Shown piece after piece: positions 52,041 through 60,974 of a stretch of 64,000 nt of DNA. The position numbers were made by a program, and so were the translations under genes. Source of the stretch: Rufibacter immobilis (GTDB lineage Bacteria > Bacteroidota > Bacteroidia > Cytophagales > Hymenobacteraceae); NCBI RefSeq assembly GCF_003721565.1, contig NZ_RJJE01000002.1, positions 372,001 through 436,000 on the forward strand, read 5' to 3'. Numbering within the stretch: position 1 is the stretch's first letter; the number at the start of each line of letters is the position of its first letter. The notes beneath the pieces are model-generated. The model was not told the origin of the DNA, did not search any database, and saw nothing but the letters and a program-made list of their open reading frames with translations.

Positions 52041-53933
52041 ATGAGTACGCACAAGCATTTCATCATTGACTTTGACAGTACCTTTACCAAGGTAGAAGCC
52101 TTGGACGAACTTTGCGCCATTTGCATTCCAGACCCGGCCCGCCGGCAGAAAGTGCTCGCAGAGATTCAGCGCATCACAGATCTTGGCATGGAGGGCGAAA
52201 TTCCGTTGGTAGATTCCCTTGACCAGCGACTGGCCCTGCTGCACGCCAACCGTGACCACATTACTACGCTCATAGAGCACCTGCGCGGACAGATTTCAGA
52301 GTCTTTTAAGCATAACAAAGCTTTCTTTGAGGCTTTCAAAGACGACATCTACATTATCTCCAATGGCTTTAAGGAGTTCATTGTGCCCATTGTGCGGGAG
52401 TTGGGCGTAAAGCCGGAGAATGTCTTCGCCAATAGCTTTGTGTATGATGAAGCCGGTAATATCATTGGATTTGACCGCGCCAATGTGCTCACCCAGAATC
52501 AGGGCAAAGCCAAACAGATCAAATCTCTGAATCTGCCCGGCGAGGTCTACGTCATTGGTGACGGCTACACCGACTATGAAATCAAAGAAGCCGGCATCGC
52601 CGATAAGTTCTATGCCTTTACTGAGAATGTTAGCCGCGACAGCGTAGTGGGCAAGGCAGACCACGTAACGCCTAGCTTAGATGAATTCCTGTACGTGAAC
52701 AAACTGCCCAGCGCACTGTCTTATCCTAAGAACCGAATCAAGGTACTGGTGCTGGAGGGAATCCATGAGCAGGCCATCAATCTGTTTAAGCAGGAAGGGT
52801 ATCAGGTAGAGGTAGTGGCCGGTGCCCTGGAAGAGGAGGAACTGTGTGAGCGCCTGCATGACGTGTCTATTCTCTGCATCAGGTCTAAGACTCAGGTAAC
52901 GGCAAAGGCGCTGGAGCATGCGCCCCGGCTTATGGCGGTGGGCGCCTTCTGTATTGGCACCAATCAGATAGACCTGCAGACCTGTACTGAGCGCGGTATC
53001 ATTGTGTTCAACGCCCCTTACAGCAATACCCGCAGCGTGGTGGAAATGGCCATTGGCGAAATCATCATGCTTTCGCGCGGATTGGTGGAGAAAAGCAACC
53101 GCCTGCACCAAGGCGAGTGGGACAAGTCAGCGAAGGGTTCCAATGAAATCCGAGGCAAAAAACTGGGGATCATTGGCTACGGCAACATCGGGTCGCAGCT
53201 CTCTGTCCTGGCCGAGGGATTAGGCATGGAGGTATACTTCTATGATGTGGTAGACAAACTGGCTCTGGGAAATGCCAAAGTCTGCCATTCTTTGAATGAA
53301 TTGCTGGCTCTTGCAGATATTGTGACGCTTCACGTAGACGGCCGCGCGGATAACAAGAACTTGATTGGTGCGCAGGAATTTGAGCTGATGAAGCCTGGGG
53401 TGGTATTCCTGAATCTCTCCCGAGGTCATATTGTAGACATTGAGGCGCTGGCCCAGAACATTAAGAGCGGCAAAATAAGAGGGTGCGCGGTAGATGTGTT
53501 CCCGTATGAGCCCAAAAACAACCAGGAGCAGTTTGAATCAGCGCTGCGCGGGTTGCCTAATACTTTGTTGAGTCCGCACGTGGGGGGTAGCACCGAGGAG
53601 GCGCAGGAAAACATTGCCCAGTACGTGCCGTCCAAGATGATAGACTATATCAACACCGGGGGCTCTTACAACAGCGTGAATTTCCCTAACCTGCAGCTGC
53701 CGGCTTTGCGCAATGCACACCGCCTTATCCACATTCACCGCAACGTGCCGGGCATTCTGGCTAAAATCAATAATGCTTTAGCGGAGAACCAGATCAACAT
53801 TCTGGGGCAGTACCTGAAGACCAACGAGCACATTGGGTACGTGATCACAGACGTAGACACCAAATATGACCGCTCTGTGATCAAACACCTGAAGCAGATC
53901 CCGGATACCATCAAATCCCGGACATTGTACTAG
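52041..53933 (+). CDS. serA: phosphoserine phosphatase-like / phosphoglycerate dehydrogenase fusion
   Basis: A 630-residue two-enzyme protein. Residues 1-220 are a HAD-IB phosphatase: nucleophile motif DFDST (Asp10, Asp12), motif II ISNG (106-109), Lys156/158 region, and motif III GDGYTD (173-178), as in SerB. Residues 230-630 are 3-phosphoglycerate dehydrogenase. They include the NAD motif GYGNIG (379-384) and the catalytic Arg461 (LSRGHIVD), Glu490 (DVFPYEP) and His513 (SPHVGGS). A C-terminal ACT domain (about 560-630) gives likely serine feedback. The protein would catalyse the first and last steps of serine synthesis; the gene for the middle step follows. Confidence 0.92.
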   Translation: MSTHKHFIIDFDSTFTKVEALDELCAICIPDPARRQKVLAEIQRITDLGMEGEIPLVDSLDQRLALLHANRDHITTLIEHLRGQISESFKHNKAFFEAFKDDIYIISNGFKEFIVPIVRELGVKPENVFANSFVYDEAGNIIGFDRANVLTQNQGKAKQIKSLNLPGEVYVIGDGYTDYEIKEAGIADKFYAFTENVSRDSVVGKADHVTPSLDEFLYVNKLPSALSYPKNRIKVLVLEGIHEQAINLFKQEGYQVEVVAGALEEEELCERLHDVSILCIRSKTQVTAKALEHAPRLMAVGAFCIGTNQIDLQTCTERGIIVFNAPYSNTRSVVEMAIGEIIMLSRGLVEKSNRLHQGEWDKSAKGSNEIRGKKLGIIGYGNIGSQLSVLAEGLGMEVYFYDVVDKLALGNAKVCHSLNELLALADIVTLHVDGRADNKNLIGAQEFELMKPGVVFLNLSRGHIVDIEALAQNIKSGKIRGCAVDVFPYEPKNNQEQFESALRGLPNTLLSPHVGGSTEEAQENIAQYVPSKMIDYINTGGSYNSVNFPNLQLPALRNAHRLIHIHRNVPGILAKINNALAENQINILGQYLKTNEHIGYVITDVDTKYDRSVIKHLKQIPDTIKSRTLY

Positions 53934-53967
53934 TATCATGTAGCACGTATCAAGTACTATCATGCTG

Positions 53968-54017
53968 AGAACCTGTTTTGGGCCCGTTTTTATGAAAATA
54001 GGCTTAAAACAGGTTCT
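53968..54017. repeat. GTTTAGGGGC hairpin, copy 22 (CTG/CAG-ended, extended)
   Basis: AGAACCTGTTTT and AAAACAGGTTCT form a perfect outer stem; the inner core (GGGCCCG against ATAGGC) is degenerate. It separates the serine fusion gene from the aminotransferase. Confidence 0.8.
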
Positions 54018-54061
54018 TTTCTTCACTTCATCCCTAACTCAATCATCTACTCATTATAAAA

Positions 54062-55138
54062 ATGGCTCCTGTTTACTTTACTCCCGGCCCGGCACAACTT
54101 TACCCCACCGTAGCGGGGCATTTACAGAATGCGTTAGACAAACAAGTATTTTCCCAGTCGCACCGGAGTCAGGCCTTCAAAGATCTGTACCGGCGCGCCG
54201 ATGAGGGGCTGCGGGCGTTGTTCGGCTTGCCGCAAGACTATGCCATTTACTTCACGGGTTCTGCCACCGAGATCTGGGAGCGAAGCCTGCAAAGCCTGAC
54301 GGCGCAGCACACGTACCACTTGGTGAACGGTTCTTTCTCCAAAAAATACCTGGACCACGCCAAATGGCTGGGCCGGGACGCTCAGGCACTCCAGGTTCCC
54401 TTCGGGCAGGGGTTTAGTCTGGATACCGTTAAAGTGCCGGCAGAGGTTGAACTACTGGCCATTACCCAGAATGAAACCAGTTCCGGGGTATGCATGCCCG
54501 TCGCCGATATCCATGCTCTGCGGGAAAAATATGTAGCACCGCTCATCTCTGTAGACATGGTGTCTGGGGCGCCGTATGCGGCCCTTGATTTCTCGCAAGT
54601 AGACATGGCGTTCTTCTCGGTGCAGAAAGGCTTTGGTTTGCCCGCCGGCCTGGGGGTGTGGCTGGTGAATGAGCGCTGCCGTGCAAAAGCCGCTACTTTG
54701 GAGGGTAAGCAGTATACCGGCGGGCATTACAGCATTGCCTCTTTGCAAGACCAGTACCAGCAGTTCCAGACGCCGTGCACCCCCAATGTGCTGGATATTT
54801 ACCTGCTCACGCACGTGGTGGAAGATATGCTGCAGAAAGGGGTTGCCCAAATACGGAAAGAGACAGAGACCAAGGCGGCTAAGGTGTATTCTTTTCTGGA
54901 AGAAAGCGCACTGTTTGCGCCGTTTGTACAGGAAAAAGCCCACCGTTCCCCTACGGTTATAGTAGCTGATGTGCTGGAAAAACCAGCGGTGGAGGTGATT
55001 TCAATGCTAAAAGCGAAGGGCTTGGTAGTGGGCTCTGGTTACGGGGCATTCAAAGAAAAACAAATCAGGATCGCCAATTTTCCGGCGGTTTCTGAGCAGC
55101 AGATAGATGTTTTGGTGGAGGCTTTAAGGCTTTTATAA
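54062..55138 (+). CDS. serC: class V aminotransferase, SerC-like phosphoserine aminotransferase
   Basis: A 358-residue PLP enzyme. It opens VYFTPGPAQLYPTV, has the cofactor-binding SVDMVSG (Asp165) and the PLP lysine in FFSVQKGFGLPAG (Lys189). Residue TGSATEIWERSLQ near 65-77 matches the substrate loop of phosphoserine/alanine-glyoxylate enzymes. Position right after the serA-serB fusion makes 3-phosphohydroxypyruvate transamination the best guess. The sequence differs from classical E. coli SerC, so an alternative class V role cannot be excluded. Confidence 0.85.
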   Translation: MAPVYFTPGPAQLYPTVAGHLQNALDKQVFSQSHRSQAFKDLYRRADEGLRALFGLPQDYAIYFTGSATEIWERSLQSLTAQHTYHLVNGSFSKKYLDHAKWLGRDAQALQVPFGQGFSLDTVKVPAEVELLAITQNETSSGVCMPVADIHALREKYVAPLISVDMVSGAPYAALDFSQVDMAFFSVQKGFGLPAGLGVWLVNERCRAKAATLEGKQYTGGHYSIASLQDQYQQFQTPCTPNVLDIYLLTHVVEDMLQKGVAQIRKETETKAAKVYSFLEESALFAPFVQEKAHRSPTVIVADVLEKPAVEVISMLKAKGLVVGSGYGAFKEKQIRIANFPAVSEQQIDVLVEALRLL

Positions 55139-55185
55139 GGCCATTTAAAGCTATAATTACATGGTTTTGTAAGTTTGGTCAAAAA

Positions 55186-55193
55186 TAAGTTTG
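55186..55193 (+). promoter_or_regulatory. possible promoter -7 element for the Lys-rich gene
   Basis: TAAGTTTG; a second identical octamer lies at 55170. A TTTTG is 16 bases upstream, shorter than ideal spacing. Confidence 0.3.
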
Positions 55194-55262
55194 AATAATT
55201 AAACTTTTGCTCGTATAATTGTGTACTTGTAGTATATTATATAACTTATTTAATTTGCCTCC

Positions 55263-55478
55263 ATGAAAAAATATCTACTTACCTTAGTGCTTGTTGCATT
55301 TGCCATCTCATTCTCCCCGTTTGCAACTGCCGCCGAGACAGCCCTTGTGAAGGAAGAACTTCCTTTCTTCAAGAAAAAGAAAAAAGGTGTTAGCTCCCGC
55401 TATAAGCATATTAAGCGGAATAAGAAGAGCTATGCTAAAAGACATAAGAGCAACAACAAGAAGAAGTCATTCTTCTAG
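55263..55478 (+). CDS. small Lys-rich secreted protein
   Basis: A 71-residue protein with a clear signal peptide (LTLVLVAFAISFSPFATAAE, cleavage near 24). The mature part is extremely basic: FFKKKKKG, RYKHIKRNKKSYAKRHK and KKKSFF. I do not recognise a family. The mature chain has few hydrophobic residues, so it may bind nucleic acid, acidic polysaccharide or membrane surfaces (inference). It has its own promoter-like region and strong terminator, which argues for a real gene. Confidence 0.65.
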   Translation: MKKYLLTLVLVAFAISFSPFATAAETALVKEELPFFKKKKKGVSSRYKHIKRNKKSYAKRHKSNNKKKSFF

Positions 55479-55552
55479 GATTTGCTAGAAGTAACCGTTG
55501 CCCTTATTAAACCAAACCAAGACAAACAAACTTAAGCTTTGCCTTCCAGGCA

Positions 55553-55590
55553 AACAAAAAGGCCTTCTGCATGCAGAAGGCCTTTTTGTT
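55553..55590. terminator. bidirectional terminator, perfect 38-base palindrome
   Basis: AACAAAAAGGCCTTCTGCA and its exact reverse complement, ending one base before the lutB-like stop. A- and T-runs at the ends allow termination in both directions for the convergent genes. Confidence 0.9.
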
Positions 55591-56973
55591 TTATCCATTC
55601 TTCCGTTGTTTTCTCCACATTTCATTGAAAGACTGCGGGGCGGCTTGCAAAGGCTCACGGCGTACGCTCCAGGTTTCCTTCTGCACATAGCGGAGCACAA
55701 AGTTTTTGACAGAGGCCGGTGCCAGGTTCAGCAACTTCCGGTTCTGCATGCCTTTGTTCCAGAATTTGAAGGCCATTTTCTCGTTCTTGTCTACTATGCC
55801 TGACTCTACGCTTTGTTTGCGGTTGAGCAAAAGCAGGTTGTGCAGATTAATCTTAACTGGGCAAACGCTGGTGCAGGCGCCGCACAGCGAGCTGGCGTAG
55901 CTCAGGTGTTTGTTTTCCTCAAAGCCAGCCAGGTGGGGCGTAATCACAGAGCCAATGGGGCCGCTGTAAGTAGTCTCATAGGTGTGGCCGCCAATATTTT
56001 TATACACCGGGCACACGTTGAGGCAGGCGCCGCATCTAATGCAGTTCAAGGCTTCGCGCTGCTCTGGTTGGGCCAGCAGGTTGGTGCGGCCATTGTCCAG
56101 TAGCACCACGTACATTTCCTCGGGGCCGTCTTTCTCGGTGGGCTGGCGTGGTCCGGTTAAGATGGTGTTGTAGATGGTCACGTTCTGGCCGGTACCGCTG
56201 GTGCTGAGCAAAGGCCAGAACAGGTCCAGGTCCAGCATAGACGGAATCAGTTTCTCAATGCCCACAATGGCGATGTGCGTCTTAGGGAAGGTGGTAGACA
56301 GCCGGGCGTTGCCTTCGTTCTCAGTGACGGCTATTCCGCCAATATCGGCGACCAGGAAGTTGGCGCCGCTGATGCCTACCTCGGCCTGGGTGTACTTTTC
56401 TCTGAGCAGTTTGCGGGCGGTAAGGACCAGTTGTTGGGCGTCATCGGTGAGCGGAATGCCCAGTTTCTGGTGGAACAGCTCTGAAATGTCTTTCTTAGAC
56501 ATGTGCATGGCCGGAGTGACAATATGGTAAGGGCGCTGACCGGCTAGCTGCACAATGTATTCGCCCAGATCGGTTTCTACCGTCTCAATTCCGTTTTTCT
56601 CCAGGAAATCATTCAGATGGATTTCCTCGGTGCTCATAGACTTGGACTTCACCACTGATTTGGCCCGCTTGCGCTTCATGATGGCCCCAATCTCCCGCAG
56701 GGCTTCCTCGGCGTTCTGCGCCCAGATAACTTTGCCGCCGCGCTTGGTGAAGTTGTTCTCAAACTCCACCAGATACTTGTCCAGGTTGTTGATGACCTGC
56801 GTCTTGAGGAAAGAGGCGCGTTCCCGGGCTAGTTCATGGTGCTCGTAGGCCGCCATGCCATTCTGTACCGCCGCATTGTATTTGCCAATGTTGAACCTGA
56901 TTTTCTTGCGGTGCTCCAGGTCAAAGGCTTTATTTTCTGCGTCCAGCAGAAACTGTTTCAGTTTAGTGCTCAA
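55591..56973 (-). CDS. lutB: LutB-like iron-sulfur lactate utilisation protein
   Basis: A 460-residue protein of the LutB/LldF/YkgF type, an iron-sulfur electron-transfer subunit of the LutABC L-lactate dehydrogenase. The N-terminal LUD-type domain (about 60-300) includes KSKSMSTEEIHLNDFLEKNG. Two 4Fe-4S motifs follow: C311, C314, C317, C321 (CIRCGACLNVCP) and C364, C367, C371 (CGACTSVCP). LutA and LutC are not adjacent: the upstream neighbour is a broken thioredoxin-like gene. So the partners must be elsewhere or absent. Confidence 0.9.
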   Translation of the reverse strand: MSTKLKQFLLDAENKAFDLEHRKKIRFNIGKYNAAVQNGMAAYEHHELARERASFLKTQVINNLDKYLVEFENNFTKRGGKVIWAQNAEEALREIGAIMKRKRAKSVVKSKSMSTEEIHLNDFLEKNGIETVETDLGEYIVQLAGQRPYHIVTPAMHMSKKDISELFHQKLGIPLTDDAQQLVLTARKLLREKYTQAEVGISGANFLVADIGGIAVTENEGNARLSTTFPKTHIAIVGIEKLIPSMLDLDLFWPLLSTSGTGQNVTIYNTILTGPRQPTEKDGPEEMYVVLLDNGRTNLLAQPEQREALNCIRCGACLNVCPVYKNIGGHTYETTYSGPIGSVITPHLAGFEENKHLSYASSLCGACTSVCPVKINLHNLLLLNRKQSVESGIVDKNEKMAFKFWNKGMQNRKLLNLAPASVKNFVLRYVQKETWSVRREPLQAAPQSFNEMWRKQRKNG

Positions 56974-57172
56974 GTGTGTTCTCCTGTATAGGTGAGAAAG
57001 CTCTATTTGATCAATCTACAGATAAATAGAGTTTCCGCAAAATTAACGAACCTTTGGTGCAAATAGGCATGGTGCATGCAAACGCAGGCCAAGATTAAAG
57101 CTTGGCCTGCACGCTTTTCCTCTTTGAACAGGCTCTTTTATGCACTTCTAACGGAAAACAGGCCGGCACTGT

Positions 57173-57212
57173 GCGTTTAGAGGGTCTTTTTCTGAAAACA
57201 GGGCCAAAACAG
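57173..57212. repeat. GTTTAGGGGC hairpin, copy 23 (diverged)
   Basis: GCGTTTAGAGGGTCTTTTTC with GAAAACAGGGCCAAAACAG. An even weaker relative may precede it (57125-57165). The 256-base gap holds no gene. Confidence 0.55.
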
Positions 57213-57228
57213 CTTTGCGTAAAAGTGG

Positions 57229-58449
57229 TTATTTCTGGGCTTCCAGCCTAGTGAGAAGGTTTTTGGCCTCGCTAGAGTCTTTGTTCTGCTGTGCCGCCAC
57301 GGTAACGGCTTCTTTGGCTGTTTGCAGGGCTAGGGCCTTGTTGCCGGTCTTTTGCAGGAGTTGCGCATACAGATATAGGTTCCCGTAGTTTCTATGTAAG
57401 GTAATCACCTGCTGTATGATCTGCGTGCCAAGGGTGAGGGCTTCTTTGTCCTCGGCAAAGGCATTCAGGTACGCGGCGCTTTCATACAAGGTGCGCCAGT
57501 CATTCCCCGCCAGGGCTTGGCTGTACTGTAAAGTCGCTTTTGCGTAAGGAAGCCAGTCTTGGCGCCCGGCATAAAAGTAAATAGTAGCCAGCGCCGATAG
57601 TCTGCTGGTGTCTTTGAAATGGGCCGCAATGGCTTGCTTTACCTCCTTTAGGAGAAGTACGTCATTTTCTGCCCCGGCGCGTTGGGCGGTGTTCGTGATG
57701 ATCCGATTCGCTTTATGTGCCACTTCTTCTTCCTTGAACAAAGGGGAGAACTGGCGCTGGTGCTGAAGAAAATACTTGGTGGATGGGGAGTGGAAACCCA
57801 GGTATTTGGAGAAGAGGTAGCGTACGTTTTCTTCAGAGGTTAACTGTTGCGGGGTTTGGGTGGCCAGGTACTCAGAGACTACGGTTTCCTCTGGACTATT
57901 GGCTTGGCGAACCTGACCTAAGGCATTGCTGTAGTGGAAGAGCAAGGAAGGAGATCGGTCGCCGTTATCATATTTCCTTTTGAGCGAAAACAGCGCCTTG
58001 TTAGGATTGAAGGCGTTCTTGCCGTCTAAGATAAACTCTTCGGCGGATTTGCCGCCGCCGCTTTGGTGCAGCGGTTTTGCGTCTTTGTCAAAGTATAGAT
58101 AGGTAGGGAAACCGGTAATGGCGTACTTCTTCGCCAGGGCCTCGCCTTCGGCATCATCTTCTATGTTGATCTTGTAGTTTACAAACGTAGCGTTGTAGAA
58201 GCGGGCCACTTCCTCCGTAGGAAAAACATCTTTTTCCATTTTCTTGCAAAACTGGCAACCTGGCGCTGACACATAGAGGAAAACGGCTTTCCGCTCTTGC
58301 TTGGCCTTGGCAAGTACCTTCTCCTATGAGGAGGAAGCAAGAAAGGCAATGCCTGCCTTCTGCTGCGCTTTCACCTGAAACAGACCACAGATGAGCAGAA
58401 GAAATACTATGCTAATTCCTGAATAGATTCTTTTATAAAATTTAAACAT
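57229..58449 (-). pseudogene. thioredoxin-fold protein gene with one in-frame TAG
   Basis: The frame runs unbroken from ATG 58449 to the stop at 57229 except for a TAG at 58324-58326 (codon 42). Before it are a signal peptide (IVFLLLICGLFQVKAQ) and KAGIAFLASSS. After it EKVLAKAKQERKAVFLYVSAPGCQFCKKM continues without a shift, with CQFC redox motif and FPTYLYF, then helical repeats. Family relatives read SWEKVLAKAK here, so TGG to TAG is the likely change. The next possible start (GTG 58272) lacks the export signal and part of the fold. Confidence 0.85.
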
Positions 58450-58574
58450 GCTTTAAGCTATAGATTGCCACTGCTCTATAGTAAGCTGCAATGGCGGTGG
58501 TTATTGTTTACTGTCTTTTTGGTTAAGATACAGAAAATCTTCTAAATCAGGATTGTGCGGGAGAAAAAGCCTAA

Positions 58575-58620
58575 ACTAAACAAAAAAGGAGAGGCTACGG
58601 CCTCTCCTTTTTTGTTTAGT
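58575..58620. terminator. bidirectional terminator, perfect 21-base arms
   Basis: ACTAAACAAAAAAGGAGAGG and its reverse complement around TACG. It ends the M28 peptidase unit on the minus strand. It is followed by short AGTCCTGAGT direct repeats (58621-58683) with CTCAGAACTCAGGACT inverted. Confidence 0.88.
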
Positions 58621-58683
58621 AGTCCTGAGTCTAGAGTCCTGAGTCAAGAGTTGTTTTTAACTCAGCACTCAGAACTCAGGACT
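58621..58683. repeat. AGTCCTGAGT / ACTCAGGACT repeats
   Basis: Two direct copies of a CCTGAGT segment then CTCAGCACTCAGAACTCAGG in inverted form, so a long imperfect hairpin is possible. Fills the gap between terminator and M28 stop. Confidence 0.55.
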
Positions 58684-58697
58684 GAAATAAGCGGAGC

Positions 58698-60353
58698 TTA
58701 TTTCTTATTGCTGTCTACCTTGATGCGCTCTGTGCGGTTGGCTAGTTCCCAGGCGGTGTAGAACACCAGGCGGGTAACTTTCTCAGCAGACGGGAAGTTT
58801 ATTTTCTCCACGTCATCGGTAGGTTGGTGGTAGTCTTCGTGCACGCCGTTGAAGTAGAACGCGATTGGAATGTTGTGCTTCGCGAAGTTGTAGTGGTCTG
58901 AACGGTAGTAGAAACGGTTAGGGTCGTTGGGGTCGTTGAAGGTGTAGTCCAGATCCAGGTTGGTGTAGGTCTTGTTCGCGGTCTCAGAGATGGCGTGCAG
59001 CTCAGAAGAAAGCTTGTCAGAACCAATCACGTAGATGTAATCAGGCTTGCCTTCGTGCTCCTTGTCATGACGCCCGATCATGTCAATGTTCAGGTCAGCC
59101 ACGGTGTTCTCCAGCGGGAAAATAGGATGATCTGTGTAGTATTCAGAGCCTAACAGGCCTTTTTCCTCGCCGGTTACGGTCAGGAACAGGATGCTGCGGC
59201 GCGGGCCGTGTCCATTTTTCTTGGCTTGGGCAAAGGCCTGGGCCAGCTCCAATACGGCTACCGTGCCGGAACCATCGTCATTGGCGCCATTGTACACCAC
59301 GCCGTTCTGGATGCCTTCGTGGTCATAGTGCGCACTGATCACAATCAGTTGGTCTTTCAGGTCAGTGCCCTCAATGTAGCCCATCACGTTCTCAGTGGGC
59401 AGCGGCTGCTTGTTGCGCGCGGCCTTGATTTTAACGTTGGTAGCCGCTTTGTAAGGCGATGCCACCGCTTTGCCCGCTTTGGCTACAGACGCACCATAAG
59501 CAGCAAACTGCTCGGGCTTGGTGTTCAACAGCGCTGCCGCCATGGACGGCGACACGTAAATGTTAGCTGCTCTGGGCTGGGCGGCAGTGGTGCCAAACCC
59601 AATAGAAGGACGGCTTAACATGCCGGCGTAGCGGGCAGTCATTTTCTGGAACTCGGCATCAGAGGTACCCATCACCACTAACACGCTTTTGGCGCCTTTT
59701 TTAGTAGCGGCGGCGGCTTTGGTGCGGGCATCCTGTGACCAGGTGCTCATTTTGTCTGTGCCGCTGATGAGGTACTTGCCATCGGCTTTCTTAGGTTCCC
59801 CGGCCAATACTACCACGGCTTTGCCGGTTACGTCCAGGTTGGTGTAGTCTGAGTAAGCGGGATCGTCAATGCCGTAGCCGGCAAATACCACCTGGGTGGT
59901 TTCCTCATTCTGGTACGGCGAGGCACCCAGCACGAAAAAGTCTTTGCCCATGGTGAATTTCTTGGAACCCACGGTCACGTAGCCTTCGCCCCAGCTGCTT
60001 TTCTCCAGGTCAAATGTCTGGTAGTAAGGGTTGGAGCCGGTTTTCACCGGGCCGGGAACGCCATTGGCTTTGAAGTGATTGGCAATGTATTCGGCGGCCA
60101 TTTTCTGGCCGCGTGCGCCGGTCTCACGTCCTTCCAAGGAATCTGAGGCCAGAACGCGCAGGTATTTCTCCAGATCTGCGGCGGTAATGGTGTTGGCGTA
60201 TTGGGTGGGGTTGCCGGCGTTTGCCCCGGCAGTGGCGGGAGTGCCGCTACCCGTGGAAGCTCCGCCCGCGTTGGAGGCCGAAGGCGTTTGGGACGTTGAG
60301 CAAGCCGACAGGAAAGCGGCGGCCAAGCCCAGCGTGTAAAGGTGCTTTTTCAT
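58698..60353 (-). CDS. M28 family zinc metallopeptidase, lipoprotein
   Basis: A 551-residue envelope aminopeptidase-like enzyme. A lipobox FLSAC (Cys about 18) is followed by a Ser/Gly/Ala-rich linker, the peptidase start (YLRVLASDSLEGRETGARG) and a PA-type insert (about 165-300). The zinc ligands are ISAHYDHEG (His), NGANDDGSG (Asp), GEEKGLLGSE (Glu), NIDMIGRHD (Asp) and HEDYHQPTDD (His). All five positions are present, so it should be active. The substrate is probably peptides in the periplasm or outside. Confidence 0.92.
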   Translation of the reverse strand: MKKHLYTLGLAAAFLSACSTSQTPSASNAGGASTGSGTPATAGANAGNPTQYANTITAADLEKYLRVLASDSLEGRETGARGQKMAAEYIANHFKANGVPGPVKTGSNPYYQTFDLEKSSWGEGYVTVGSKKFTMGKDFFVLGASPYQNEETTQVVFAGYGIDDPAYSDYTNLDVTGKAVVVLAGEPKKADGKYLISGTDKMSTWSQDARTKAAAATKKGAKSVLVVMGTSDAEFQKMTARYAGMLSRPSIGFGTTAAQPRAANIYVSPSMAAALLNTKPEQFAAYGASVAKAGKAVASPYKAATNVKIKAARNKQPLPTENVMGYIEGTDLKDQLIVISAHYDHEGIQNGVVYNGANDDGSGTVAVLELAQAFAQAKKNGHGPRRSILFLTVTGEEKGLLGSEYYTDHPIFPLENTVADLNIDMIGRHDKEHEGKPDYIYVIGSDKLSSELHAISETANKTYTNLDLDYTFNDPNDPNRFYYRSDHYNFAKHNIPIAFYFNGVHEDYHQPTDDVEKINFPSAEKVTRLVFYTAWELANRTERIKVDSNKK

Positions 60354-60423
60354 GAAAATGGTTTGTTGTTCAGTATGAGACGTTAATGCTAGCTAATTTT
60401 GGCCTAACTAACAAATGATAGCT

Positions 60424-60461
60424 GTTTTTGCCCTCTTTTTGGAAAAAGAGCCGCTAAACGC
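60424..60461. repeat. GTTTAGGGGC hairpin, copy 24 (half)
   Basis: The inner CTCTTTTTGGAAAAAGAG stem is perfect and the right arm CCGCTAAACGC is kept; the left outer arm is lost. It sits just after the ispF stop. Confidence 0.65.
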
Positions 60462-60472
60462 AAAAGCTTAGC

Positions 60473-60964
60473 TTAAGCGGTTGGCCGGTAGATGAGCACG
60501 GTGGCAAATGCCGCCACGCCCTCCTTCTTGCCCACAAAACCCAGGTGCTCCGTGGTGGTGGCTTTGATGGAGATTTCTTCCTCAGAGATGCCCATTACTT
60601 CGGCCAGGCAGGTTTTCATGGCCGGGATGTGCGGGTTTACTTTGGGTTCCTGCAGGCAGATGGTGCTGTCAATATTGCCCACTTTGTAGCCTTTGCCGCG
60701 CAGGAGTTCTAGGACCGCGCGCAGCAGGATCTTGCTGTCTATACCCTTGTACTTAGGGTCTTTGTCTGAGAAATGGAACCCGATGTCGCGCAGGTTGGCC
60801 GCGCCCAGCAGGGCGTCACAGATCACGTGGATGAGCACGTCTGCGTCTGAGTGGCCCAATGCACCGTGGGTATGGGGAATTTTGATGCCGCCCAGCCAGA
60901 AATCCAATCCTTCCTGCAACTGGTGCACGTCATAGCCGAAGCCGGTTCTTATGTGTAAACTCAT
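60473..60964 (-). CDS. ispF: 2-C-methyl-D-erythritol 2,4-cyclodiphosphate synthase
   Basis: A 163-residue IspF of the non-mevalonate isoprenoid pathway. Signatures are GFGYDVHQL (Asp and His zinc ligands), LGHSDADVLIHVICDALLGAANLRDIG, and the C-terminal KATTTEHLGFVGKKEGVAAFA. The length is normal. It is flanked by hairpin copies on both sides, so it probably forms a unit of its own or is read with the M16 gene weakly. Confidence 0.96.
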   Translation of the reverse strand: MSLHIRTGFGYDVHQLQEGLDFWLGGIKIPHTHGALGHSDADVLIHVICDALLGAANLRDIGFHFSDKDPKYKGIDSKILLRAVLELLRGKGYKVGNIDSTICLQEPKVNPHIPAMKTCLAEVMGISEEEISIKATTTEHLGFVGKKEGVAAFATVLIYRPTA

Positions 60965-60974
60965 AGGTGAGGGT

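Noticed and set aside
55251-55257. TTAATTTG as promoter of the Lys-rich gene
   Set aside because: It is only six bases before the start codon, leaving no room for a transcript start and leader.
58324-58326. TAG as recoding (pyrrolysine or programmed readthrough)
   Set aside because: No pyrrolysine system is expected in this phylum and no special downstream context is visible; a point mutation of TGG is simpler.
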